Shown here piece by piece: positions 9,654 through 16,801 of a DNA stretch of 28,658 nucleotides. The DNA is from Bacillota bacterium. GTDB taxonomy: Bacteria; Bacillota; Clostridia; Lachnospirales; Cellulosilyticaceae. The position numbers and the translations under genes were made by a program. Under the pieces are notes generated by a model. It did not search any database and was not told where the DNA came from. It saw only the letters and a list, made by a program, of their open reading frames with translations. The stretch covers positions 1-28,658 of the forward strand of contig JAEWMQ010000012.1 of NCBI GenBank assembly GCA_023393125.1, read 5' to 3'. Positions within the stretch are counted from its first letter, which is position 1. Every line of letters begins with the position of its first letter.

Positions 9654-9897
9654 GTTTATGAGCTTAATAACGTTTGGAAGAAATGAGAGGGGAGGGCTAT
9701 CTAGAAGGGTAACTTGGGAAAGTTTTTTAGAGGCACTTGGTGAGTGTTTGGGATGGGGGTTAGTGCGAGTGTCTGAGCGAAGCGAGTTTTCGCACGTTCA
9801 TCCAAATAAGCGAGCCTAGTGCATCAAAAAACTTGAACCGGAACACTGGAAGATAGGTCTGCCCTCTCATTTCCTCCCATAAGCCTTTCTCATAAAC
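9654..9897. repeat. Long imperfect hairpin repeat B
   Basis: Second long hairpin, centred near 9779. The arms include GTTTATGAG (9654-9662) with CTCATAAAC (9889-9897), GAAATGAGAGGG with its complement near 9863-9874, and AAGTTTTTT with AAAAAACTT. The 33-nt core at 9763-9795 is the reverse complement of the core in repeat A, except for a few substitutions that keep the terminal pairing (GTGCGA with TCGCAC in place of GGGCGA with TCGCCC). Confidence 0.8.
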
Positions 9898-9993
9898 GCC
9901 TCTACAAGTTTCCATTTTATTATAACTCATTTTTAGAAAAATTTTAATTAGGGAATTATTCTTCTCAAGACATATATATAAATGTAAAGATTA

Positions 9994-10150
9994 TTAAACC
10001 AGAGTCCATTCAGTTTAGTTCCTAGCTTAGGTGCACCAACTACTCTGAATGGAGCCCCTCCTCCTTGGTTTAAGCTTTTACTATAAGCTATGCTATACCT
10101 CCAAAAAGCATCACGAGACGCTGAGGGGCTACTTAGAATGCCTTTTGGAG
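9994..10150. repeat. Structured stretch with two further inverted repeats
   Basis: TTAAACCA (9994-10001) pairs with TGGTTTAA (10066-10073) around an inner CCATTCAG / CTGAATGG pair. Next to it a 13-bp stem with one mismatch joins 10099-10111 to 10138-10150. It resembles repeats A and B in style but has no copy of the 33-nt core. It could be a structured RNA or a decayed mobile repeat. Confidence 0.5.
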
Positions 10151-10197
10151 CAAAGCTAGCTGGTAGTAACACTTAAAACAAGAAGCTGGAAAAATAG

Positions 10198-10238
10198 AAA
10201 AGCAGAGTTAGTCTCCCTAGGGCTAACTCTGCTTTTTT
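10198..10238. terminator. Bidirectional terminator after the anti-sigma gene
   Basis: A 10-bp stem (10202-10211 with 10223-10232) is followed by six T residues on the plus strand and by a T-rich tract on the minus strand. It lies just past the stop codon of the DUF4179 gene, so it ends the sigma/anti-sigma operon. Confidence 0.8.
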
Positions 10239-10252
10239 GCGTTTATTTAAAA

Positions 10253-11665
10253 TCACTTAATCTTTATAGCCATTGGTTCCTGAAGCTGAACATGGTGAGA
10301 AAAAATAGGTGACATATAAACGATATCATATGGGTAATTATCTAGCGAAATTTGTACAAAAAATGTATTTGGTTTTCTAATGTCCTTTTTCTCTTGTTCA
10401 TTCCAAATCCCACTAGTTGTTGACCAACCATTAAATTCATATTCTTTACCTTGCTCATCATAGTATCGGCTTTCCCATATTTGATAGTTTGCGTTCTCCT
10501 TGTACTGTACCCCGCTAAATGTTAAATTCCATCTATTACCCATTCTCTCTGAACTTTCAAAAGTAATACCTTCTGGTAAACTCTCAGCACTTGTATTTAC
10601 TAAATCTAGCTTCATCCTTTGTTTATCTTTATCTAGCCATTCTACACCAGTGATATATAAAGTAAGCTCTTTACTTTTAGAAAAAAAGCTACTTTCTGCT
10701 CTATAAGAATTCATCATTGGAGAACCTTCTTTTCCTGTTGCAGATATACCATTACCTACTTCATTAAATCGCTCTCCTTTTTCATTTTCCACGTAAAAAC
10801 TCATCTTTTTAAGATAAGCTGAATTTTCTTCTTCATCATCCAAAATAATCCTCATATGGGTAGGATAAATTTCTATTTCTTCTAATACTAATTTCTGCTC
10901 ATCTATTACCATGGGCTTATTTATTGTTATTTTCTCCCCTTGAGCTGTGTAATAAGGATCAAATGATAATTCAAAAGTAAAGGTCCCAATAGAAGGATAT
11001 TGTTCATATGTTCTAGCTTCTACAGACTCTTCCTTGGATCCTGGTACTGGAGCATCCCTCTTGATACGGTCTTTATAATACGGCTTATTGTCATAAACAT
11101 CTATTTTCAAGTTTAATCCTTCAGGTACATCATAATCTACAAAATCTATGGTTATATGATTTAATTTTCCATCTGGGACGCCATAACTACTAAACGATAC
11201 ACCATATCCATCTATTATATCTCCATTTATATCATATATATTAGGTCTTATATCCACCTCTTCATACATCTTAGATTCTAAGGAGTAAAAAATATTAATC
11301 TGCTTCTGATCTATAATCAGATATTCAATACGTACTTTCATGTCATTGATTGTTTGTTCCTCTTGAATAGGTTGCACATATTGATTTTCAAGTGCTGCAT
11401 CTAAAGAAGGTGAAAAAGCAACCGCCTTTGCTAACTCTCTTATAATAGGAATATTGCCACAGCTATAAGCAAATGTAGGAACACTATTGACTAGTAGGGT
11501 AAATACAACTAAAAATGTCAAACATCCTCCTATGGGTACTCCTACAAACCCCTTCCATCTACTCACTTTTAATTTAGCTTCCATACGCTTCATTGTATAG
11601 TCGAGTGCAATAGGCGTTTCCTCTATTTCTTGTATTAATAGTTCATATTCTTCTTTTCTATTCAT
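10253..11665 (-). CDS. DUF4179-type membrane anti-sigma factor
   Basis: 470-residue single-pass membrane protein. A short cytoplasmic N-terminus (1 to about 36) would hold the sigma factor; one hydrophobic segment (about 38-60) starts the DUF4179 domain, and about 400 extracytoplasmic residues follow, rich in beta-strand-like alternation. It begins 3 bp after the stop of a sigma factor gene. That pairing is the standard arrangement of these sigma/anti-sigma modules in Clostridia. By family analogy it restrains the sigma factor until a cell-envelope signal is received. Signal and regulon are unknown. Confidence 0.85.
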   Translation of the reverse strand: MNRKEEYELLIQEIEETPIALDYTMKRMEAKLKVSRWKGFVGVPIGGCLTFLVVFTLLVNSVPTFAYSCGNIPIIRELAKAVAFSPSLDAALENQYVQPIQEEQTINDMKVRIEYLIIDQKQINIFYSLESKMYEEVDIRPNIYDINGDIIDGYGVSFSSYGVPDGKLNHITIDFVDYDVPEGLNLKIDVYDNKPYYKDRIKRDAPVPGSKEESVEARTYEQYPSIGTFTFELSFDPYYTAQGEKITINKPMVIDEQKLVLEEIEIYPTHMRIILDDEEENSAYLKKMSFYVENEKGERFNEVGNGISATGKEGSPMMNSYRAESSFFSKSKELTLYITGVEWLDKDKQRMKLDLVNTSAESLPEGITFESSERMGNRWNLTFSGVQYKENANYQIWESRYYDEQGKEYEFNGWSTTSGIWNEQEKKDIRKPNTFFVQISLDNYPYDIVYMSPIFSHHVQLQEPMAIKIK

Positions 11666-11668
11666 TGT

Positions 11669-12139
11669 TTACTCCTCCTCTCCTAATTCTAATTTTAGTA
11701 ACTCTAAAGCCCGTCTTTGTCTAGTAACTACTGTCCCTTGTGGAATAGCCAATGCTTTTGCAACCTCGGCTAAAGTATATCCGGAAAAGTAACGTAAAAT
11801 AATCACATCTTTGAGGGGTATAGGTAGACTTCTAATGGCTTCTTTAAGAGGTAATTGATCATAATCATAGTCTTCACTTTGTTCAATCACTAATGGTTCT
11901 TGGCACTTTATTTTAGATAGCCGCTTTAATTCTTTTTTACACTCATTAATCAAAATACGCGTCATCCATGTGGTAAAATACGCTTCCTCTCTAAGCTGCC
12001 ATAGTGCTTTATAGCCTTTATAAATTGTTTCATCAACAGCATCTAAGGCATTTGACTCATTCCCCAAATACAAATAGGCCGTCTTATAGAGCTGCTGCTT
12101 TATGAGCTCTGCTTGTCTGACGAATTCCTTCTTGTTCAT
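11669..12139 (-). CDS. ECF-type RNA polymerase sigma factor
   Basis: 156-residue sigma-70 family protein with region 2 (about 10-80, core binding and -10 recognition) and region 4 (about 95-150), the latter with the helix-turn-helix YTLAEVAKALAIPQGTVVTR. It lacks regions 1 and 3, as expected of extracytoplasmic-function sigma factors. It is followed at once by its presumed DUF4179 anti-sigma partner, so both are probably co-expressed and autoregulated. No promoter with a recognisable ECF consensus could be assigned upstream. Confidence 0.92.
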   Translation of the reverse strand: MNKKEFVRQAELIKQQLYKTAYLYLGNESNALDAVDETIYKGYKALWQLREEAYFTTWMTRILINECKKELKRLSKIKCQEPLVIEQSEDYDYDQLPLKEAIRSLPIPLKDVIILRYFSGYTLAEVAKALAIPQGTVVTRQRRALELLKLELGEEE

Positions 12140-12276
12140 CTTCCTATTCCCCTTCTTTTATGTATGTTCTACTTATTAGATTACTTTATATAGATTTTTG
12201 ATTTAATAAAAATAAATTTTTATCATTATTATCTACTATACTGCATTTTAGAAAACTTTAACTAATAAACATAAGA

Positions 12277-12311
12277 AAGCTAAATTAAGCACATAGGCCT
12301 TAACTTAGCTT
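12277..12311 (-). terminator. Terminator downstream of ndk
   Basis: A 13-bp stem with one mismatch (12277-12289 with 12299-12311) lies 34 bp past the ndk stop. On the minus strand it is followed by a T-rich tract. Confidence 0.7.
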
Positions 12312-12344
12312 TTTGAATTAATTTCTTATTGCTTTATTTACTTT

Positions 12345-12743
12345 TTAATTAAACCAAAGGCCTAGTTCTCTTTCTGCATGTTCTAAGGAATCAGAACCAT
12401 GAATAAGATTTCTAGTTACTGTATTGGCATAATCTCCTCTGATAGTACCTGGAATAGCCTTAAGCGGATCTTTATCTCCCATAATGCTTCTCATCACTGC
12501 AATGACATCTTCTCCTTGAACTTCCATAGCCATAACAGGGCCTTCAAGTATATACTCTACTAATTCTTTAAAAAAGTTTTTCCCTGTATGCTCTTCATAA
12601 TGTTTCTCTACTAGTTCTCTTGCTGGACTAAGTAACTGTGCTTTAGTAATCCTAAAGCCTTTTCTTTCAATTCTTCGAATAATTTCTCCCATTAATCCTC
12701 TTGCTACCCCATCACTTTTAATCATAATAAATGTTCTCTCCAT
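12345..12743 (-). CDS. ndk: Nucleoside diphosphate kinase
   Basis: Cytoplasmic enzyme that moves the gamma-phosphate of ATP to nucleoside diphosphates through a phospho-histidine. The 132 residues are close to the usual length. The active-site His115 lies in NLIHGSDS, and the C-terminal ERELGLWF motif is present. The N-terminal motif reads IKSDG where most family members have IKPDG, a small departure near the nucleotide-binding Lys9. A GGAG-type site precedes the ATG. It appears to be a single-gene unit with a terminator downstream. Confidence 0.97.
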   Translation of the reverse strand: MERTFIMIKSDGVARGLMGEIIRRIERKGFRITKAQLLSPARELVEKHYEEHTGKNFFKELVEYILEGPVMAMEVQGEDVIAVMRSIMGDKDPLKAIPGTIRGDYANTVTRNLIHGSDSLEHAERELGLWFN

Positions 12744-13256
12744 AGATCCTTCTCCCTTCTATTTGTTCTCTATCATTCAGTATAGGCTACTTACTGCCTT
12801 TATATACAAGCTAATGCTAGCTAAGCATAGTTCACTTTAGTATGATTACTTACTAAAGGTGAACGTTTATTTTATCTGATAATTCTGTTAATATATCACC
12901 TATTATACCCTAATTCTTAAAAAAAAGACAAATATTAATGACTCATTATATCTACATGCATATTTATACATAACTTGTATTTCAGAAGGCTAACTTACCT
13001 ATTTTTTTCTTCTCTTATTACCCTCTCTCTTCTTCTACCTCACACCTTCATTTTCAATTAACTAGACTTTTAATTTGTATTTTTCTTTATAGAGTTACTT
13101 TATGAATAGACCTATTTTATGGTGTTATTTTTACTATATTACTTAGTACAACACCCAAATCCATATGGTAATTTAAAACATATTATGTATTTTTATTTAT
13201 TTTTTGTAGTTTTTTGTGTATAATGTAATTAAGTTAACATAATCAGGAGGTATTAT
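12744..13256. other. Intergenic region between ndk and the DUF969 operon
   Basis: Divergent 513-bp gap without a credible gene. A hairpin with a 13-bp stem and one bulge (12830-12842 with 12851-12864) lies about 90 bp upstream of ndk and may belong to its leader. At the right end a perfect TATAAT (13219-13224) without a good -35 and an AGGAGG ribosome site (13245-13250) serve the DUF969 gene. The middle part is pyrimidine-rich and shows nothing else. Confidence 0.6.
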
Positions 13257-13931
13257 ATGCAAATTATTGGAATTCTGGTCATTGTCGCTGGCTTTATCCT
13301 AAAGCTTGATACAATTGCTGTTGTTCTTTCAGCTGGTATAATCACAGGATTACTAGGCGGCATGAATATCGTTGAAATTTTAGATACTCTTGGTAGTACC
13401 TTTACTACCCAACGTTCTATGACCCTCTTCTTATTGATTTTGCCAATCATTGGTTTATGTGAGAGATACGGACTAAAAGAACGCGCAACACATTTAATTC
13501 AAAAACTTAAGGGTATGTCTGCTGGACGTATTGCAACTCTCTATTTATTTATTCGTGAGATTGCTATTGCAGCAGGTATCAAACTTGGACAAGCAGAATT
13601 TGTTCGCCCACTTATTGAGCCTATGGCTCAGGGGGCTGCTATTAGTAAATACGGTGCTATAGATGAAAAAACCGAAGAAGATATCAAAGCAATGACTGCT
13701 GCTTCAGATAACATAGGTAACTTCTTTGCACAAAATATTTTCGTAGCTAATTCAGGTGTTCTTCTTATCGTAGGAACCTTAGAGGAACTTGGATATCAAG
13801 TGGATGCTCTATCTGTAGCCCAGGCTGCTATACCCGTAGCTCTTATCGCTCTTATTTTTGGCTTTATTCAAAATACACTTTTAGATAAGAAAATCGCTAA
13901 ACGTTATGCAAAGAAAGAAGGTGCTAAATAA
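13257..13931 (+). CDS. DUF969 membrane protein, putative permease subunit
   Basis: 224-residue integral membrane protein. The N-terminus (GILVIVAGFILKLDTIAVV) and the SERYGLKERA-like motif (CERYGLKERA here) are typical of the DUF969 family. Several hydrophobic segments are visible at about 1-35, 55-70, 150-170 and 185-205. It overlaps the next gene, DUF979, by one base (TAATG); the two families are nearly always adjacent and probably form one heteromeric transporter. With pyroglutamyl peptidase next in the operon, uptake or export of 5-oxoproline or small peptides is a fair guess, but no transport assay is implied by the sequence. Confidence 0.88.
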   Translation: MQIIGILVIVAGFILKLDTIAVVLSAGIITGLLGGMNIVEILDTLGSTFTTQRSMTLFLLILPIIGLCERYGLKERATHLIQKLKGMSAGRIATLYLFIREIAIAAGIKLGQAEFVRPLIEPMAQGAAISKYGAIDEKTEEDIKAMTAASDNIGNFFAQNIFVANSGVLLIVGTLEELGYQVDALSVAQAAIPVALIALIFGFIQNTLLDKKIAKRYAKKEGAK

Positions 13932-14848
13932 TGAGTAACTCTGTTTTACTTGAAATCTTTTATGTATGTATAGGATTACTAATGTATTTAGTAGCCTTTA
14001 ATATCATCAAAGACCGTACTAGCCCAGCACGTATGGGTACTACTCTTTTTTGGGCTATCTTAGGAACTATTTTCACATTTGGTAGTTTACTGCCTGGCGC
14101 AGTTGTTGGGTTTTTATTAATCATCATCGGTATCTTAACAGCTACCAAACAAGTTAAGATTGGTAAAGTGAATGTTCCTAAAGCAGAATTTTCTGCAGCT
14201 AAAGCTAAAGAGTTAGGTAATAAAGTTTTTATTCCATCTATTACTATTGCTGTTTTAGTCATTTGTATTGCTAAATTCACTGGCTTTAGTGGTACTGTGG
14301 CTATAGGTATAGCTGCCTTTATTACTATTATTCTTACTCTCTTTATTACTAAAGCAGATGTTAAGACTGTTTCTGATGACAGTAATCGTATGCTTCAAGC
14401 AGTTGGTGTGACTTGTATTTTACCTCAGCTTTTAGCAGCACTTGGTTCACTCTTTACTGCTGCTGGTGTAGGGGATGTCATTGCTGATAATATTTCTAAT
14501 TTCATCCCTCAAGGTAATATATTAATTGGTGTCATTGCTTACTGTATTGGTATGGCTGTCTTTACTATGATTATGGGGAATGCCTTTGCGGCCTTTTCTG
14601 TTATTACAGTTGGTATTGGTGTTCCTTTCGTCTTTATGCAAGGTGGAGATATCGTTATTTGTTCTGCATTAGCTCTTACAGCAGGTTATTGTGGAACACT
14701 TCTGACACCTATGGCTGCTAACTTTAACATTCTTCCAGTAGCCCTTTTAAATATCAAAAACAAAAATGCTGTTATTAAATATCAAGCATATGTGGCTATT
14801 CCATTACTGCTTGTTCACATTGCTTTAATGTACTTCTTAGGATTTTAG
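13931..14848 (+). CDS. DUF979 membrane protein, putative permease subunit
   Basis: 305-residue polytopic membrane protein with about eight hydrophobic segments and the conserved stretch MIMGNAFAAFSVITVGIG in its second half, typical of DUF979. It follows DUF969 with a one-base overlap and precedes pcp by 36 bp, so the three share a transcript. It probably forms a transport complex with the DUF969 protein. The substrate is inferred only from the neighbourhood. Confidence 0.88.
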   Translation: MSNSVLLEIFYVCIGLLMYLVAFNIIKDRTSPARMGTTLFWAILGTIFTFGSLLPGAVVGFLLIIIGILTATKQVKIGKVNVPKAEFSAAKAKELGNKVFIPSITIAVLVICIAKFTGFSGTVAIGIAAFITIILTLFITKADVKTVSDDSNRMLQAVGVTCILPQLLAALGSLFTAAGVGDVIADNISNFIPQGNILIGVIAYCIGMAVFTMIMGNAFAAFSVITVGIGVPFVFMQGGDIVICSALALTAGYCGTLLTPMAANFNILPVALLNIKNKNAVIKYQAYVAIPLLLVHIALMYFLGF

Positions 14849-14884
14849 GCGTTTAAATTTATTAATATAAAGGGAGGACTAACT

Positions 14885-15526
14885 ATGAAAGTATTAATTA
14901 CAGGGTTTGATCCATTTGGAGGAGAAACTATTAATCCTGCTTTAGAAGCAGTGATGGCACTTCCAGATACCATTGATGATATAGAAGTTATCAAACTTGA
15001 AATTCCAACAGTGTTTGGAAAAAGTCTAGCTAAAATAAAAGAGGCTATTAAACGCCATCAACCTGACGTAGTCATTTCTGTTGGTCAAGCTGGTGGCCGC
15101 TTTGGTATTACACCAGAACGTGTAGCCATTAATGTAGATGATGCGCGTATTAAAGATAATGAGGGCAATGAGCCTATTGACGCTAAAGTAGCAGAAAATG
15201 GACCTGCAGCTTACTTTTCTAACTTACCAATAAAAGCTATGACACAAGCTATGGTAAAAGCAGGCATTCCTGCTTCTGTTTCTAACAGTGCTGGTACCTT
15301 TGTATGTAACCATGTCATGTACGGTGTACTTCATATGATTCATACAGAGTTTCCAAATATCCGTGGTGGTTTTATCCATGTGCCTTATATTCCAGCACAG
15401 GTTACAACTAAACCTAATATGCCATCTATGTCTCAAGCTGACATTACTAAAGGCCTTGCACTTTGCATCCAGGCAGCCAAGGCTCATACTGAAGATTTAC
15501 ACATTGCAGCAGGTGCTATCTGCTAG
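14885..15526 (+). CDS. pcp: Pyroglutamyl-peptidase I
   Basis: Cytoplasmic cysteine peptidase (family C15) that removes an N-terminal pyroglutamate from peptides. The 213 residues match the family length. The catalytic triad is complete: Glu78 in GITPERVA, Cys141 in AGTFVCNH and His165 in GFIHVPYIP. The N-terminal VLITGFDPFGGE signature is present. An AAGGGAGG site lies upstream of the ATG. It is third in the DUF969-DUF979-pcp operon and is followed by a terminator. Confidence 0.97.
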   Translation: MKVLITGFDPFGGETINPALEAVMALPDTIDDIEVIKLEIPTVFGKSLAKIKEAIKRHQPDVVISVGQAGGRFGITPERVAINVDDARIKDNEGNEPIDAKVAENGPAAYFSNLPIKAMTQAMVKAGIPASVSNSAGTFVCNHVMYGVLHMIHTEFPNIRGGFIHVPYIPAQVTTKPNMPSMSQADITKGLALCIQAAKAHTEDLHIAAGAIC

Positions 15527-15581
15527 GCATGGCATATAGCTTACTTTTGATATAAAACATTTATATTTCATTTTGAATGAT

Positions 15582-15637
15582 GCTGTCTACAATCATTATT
15601 CTTATTATCTGAGCTAGAATTGTAGGCAGCTCTTTTC
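15582..15637 (+). terminator. Terminator of the DUF969-DUF979-pcp operon
   Basis: A 12-bp stem with one G-T pair (15582-15593 with 15619-15630) has a 25-nt loop and is followed by TCTTTTCTCT. It lies 55 bp past the pcp stop. Confidence 0.7.
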
Positions 15638-15680
15638 TCTAAGACATTTTATATTGCATCTAGAAAGAAGGAGAAGCATA

Positions 15681-16094
15681 ATGGAAAAAATATTTGTTTA
15701 TGGCTCATTACGCCAAGACTTTTGGAATCATGACAGAGTATTAAAAAATCGTATTAGACATATTCAGCCAGGTACTCTAAAAGGGTTTTCCCTATATCAT
15801 CTTCCTGCTGGCTATCCTGCTATCGTTAAAGGAGAAGATGTTGTACATGGTGAAATATGTACCCTTTCTAATGATAAACATTTAAAAAGCATTGACCTTC
15901 TAGAAGGGTATACAGGTGATGCTAGTAAAGATTTATATATTCGTGTAAAACAACCTATCTTGTTAAGTACAGGTGAAGAAGACTTTTGTTGGGTTTATTT
16001 ATATACTAATGAACAATATGTAAAAAATAAAGGCAAGTATATAGCTCATGGCGATTGGAAAAAGTTTATGTTCCATAACAAGTCCTACAAATAA
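15681..16094 (+). CDS. Gamma-glutamylcyclotransferase-like (AIG2/GGCT fold) protein
   Basis: 137-residue protein of the gamma-glutamylcyclotransferase-like fold. The N-terminal FVYGSLRQ motif forms the substrate loop, and the Glu of DLLEGYTGD is in the place of the catalytic acid. Family members cleave gamma-glutamyl amino acids or amines and release 5-oxoproline. I start it at the ATG at 15681 because AAGAAGGAG lies just upstream, rather than at an in-frame ATG 27 bases earlier without a ribosome site. It follows pcp, another 5-oxoproline-releasing enzyme, across a terminator. The natural substrate is unknown. Confidence 0.85.
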   Translation: MEKIFVYGSLRQDFWNHDRVLKNRIRHIQPGTLKGFSLYHLPAGYPAIVKGEDVVHGEICTLSNDKHLKSIDLLEGYTGDASKDLYIRVKQPILLSTGEEDFCWVYLYTNEQYVKNKGKYIAHGDWKKFMFHNKSYK

Positions 16095-16102
16095 GTAAAA
16101 AA

Positions 16103-16134
16103 GTGCGTTCCCAAACCATGGGACGCACTTTTTT
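16103..16134. terminator. Bidirectional terminator between convergent genes
   Basis: GTGCGTTCCC pairs with GGGACGCAC (one bulge) and is flanked by A and T runs on both sides, so it can end both the cyclotransferase-like gene and the convergent HutZ-like gene. Confidence 0.88.
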
Positions 16135-16165
16135 ATATCCGTATCAAATTAAAATCTAACCTTCA

Positions 16166-16639
16166 CTATGCTTCTTTTCTTTTTTTGTGACCTTCAGCAG
16201 TTATTGGAGTAAATGTCATTTCTCCATCTACGATTTGTATATCAGAAGCTTTTCCAAAACCTTTTACAAGTCTTCCTTTTTCTGGTGTTAACTGAAACAT
16301 ATCAAAATCTAACTCTTTTAAAGGTGCCATCATCTTTTCACCATACTGTTCTTTAAATAGCTCCCATGCAGCTTCATTAACTGTTTCTAATTTTTTAGCT
16401 GTGCAGTTTAAAGTCATTCTAGATCTTGCAAATAATATCTTAGCATCTTGTTCATCTTCAATAAGCATAATTGCTATATGAGGATTATTCATTAAATAAT
16501 GATAATGATCTGCTGTTTCACTAATGAAAATATAAAACTCACTTCCTATTTTTACATAAGGTGTGTAGCTAATCGCTGGCATACCGTCCTTAGTTATTGT
16601 ACTCATCATTATCGTTTTTTGATTAAATAATGGTTCCAT
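16166..16639 (-). CDS. HutZ/HugZ-like haem-utilisation protein (PNPOx split-barrel fold)
   Basis: 157-residue split-barrel protein. It resembles the haem-utilisation branch of the pyridoxamine-oxidase-like fold: IEDEQDAKILFARSRMTL at about 60-77 and FQLTPEKGRLVKGFGKA at 115-131 match the pattern I know from Vibrio HutZ. The terminal EGHKK places His151 where HutZ has its haem-ligand His near the C-terminus. HutZ and HugZ proteins bind haem and help release its iron. The start at 16639 is preferred over one 63 bases upstream because GGAGGG lies right before it. It has its own promoter with a Fur-like palindrome in the spacer and lies directly downstream of the haem transporter and nitrogenase-like operon. 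A generic PNPOx-family protein is the alternative. Confidence 0.82.
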   Translation of the reverse strand: MEPLFNQKTIMMSTITKDGMPAISYTPYVKIGSEFYIFISETADHYHYLMNNPHIAIMLIEDEQDAKILFARSRMTLNCTAKKLETVNEAAWELFKEQYGEKMMAPLKELDFDMFQLTPEKGRLVKGFGKASDIQIVDGEMTFTPITAEGHKKRKEA

Positions 16640-16737
16640 CTTCTTCCCTCCGCTTCTGCTTGGTTTATTATATATCGTCATGAATAAGTCTTTTAAAATC
16701 AATTTATAAATATAGTACTTAATGCTATATTGTAATC

Positions 16738-16766
16738 ATTATAGTCTTATAATAATTATTATTCAA
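16738..16766 (-). promoter_or_regulatory. Sigma-A type promoter with Fur-like operator in the spacer
   Basis: On the minus strand TTGAAT (16761-16766) and a perfect TATAAT (16738-16743) are separated by 17 bp. The perfect palindrome ATAATAATTATTAT (16749-16762) fills the spacer and matches 11 of 14 positions of the Fur 7-1-7 box. A second weaker match overlaps just upstream. The AT-rich background lowers certainty for the operator; the promoter itself is good. Confidence 0.6.
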
Positions 16767-16801
16767 GTATAATTGTTATCCTTTACTGTTTTTTACAATA
16801 C

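Larger units (their letters stand above)
9161..10252. other. Gene-free kilobase rich in long inverted repeats
   Basis: No credible gene is seen over about 1.1 kb. The short open frame at 9948-10172 on the minus strand lacks a ribosome site and lies over a self-complementary stretch. The region holds three structured elements listed separately and, at its right end, a bidirectional terminator. The sequence is more GC-rich around the repeat cores than the flanking spacers. Confidence 0.7.

Noticed and set aside
9345..9795. CRISPR array
   Set aside because: The 33-nt core occurs only twice, in opposite orientation, about 418 bp apart and within long palindromes; there are no regular spacers or cas genes.
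9948..10172. 74-residue open frame on the minus strand
   Set aside because: No ribosome site, odd composition, and it lies over inverted repeats; it reads as a chance frame in structured non-coding DNA.
13960..14280. 106-residue open frame antisense to DUF979
   Set aside because: Shadow of a well-supported membrane-protein gene; no ribosome site or recognisable motif.
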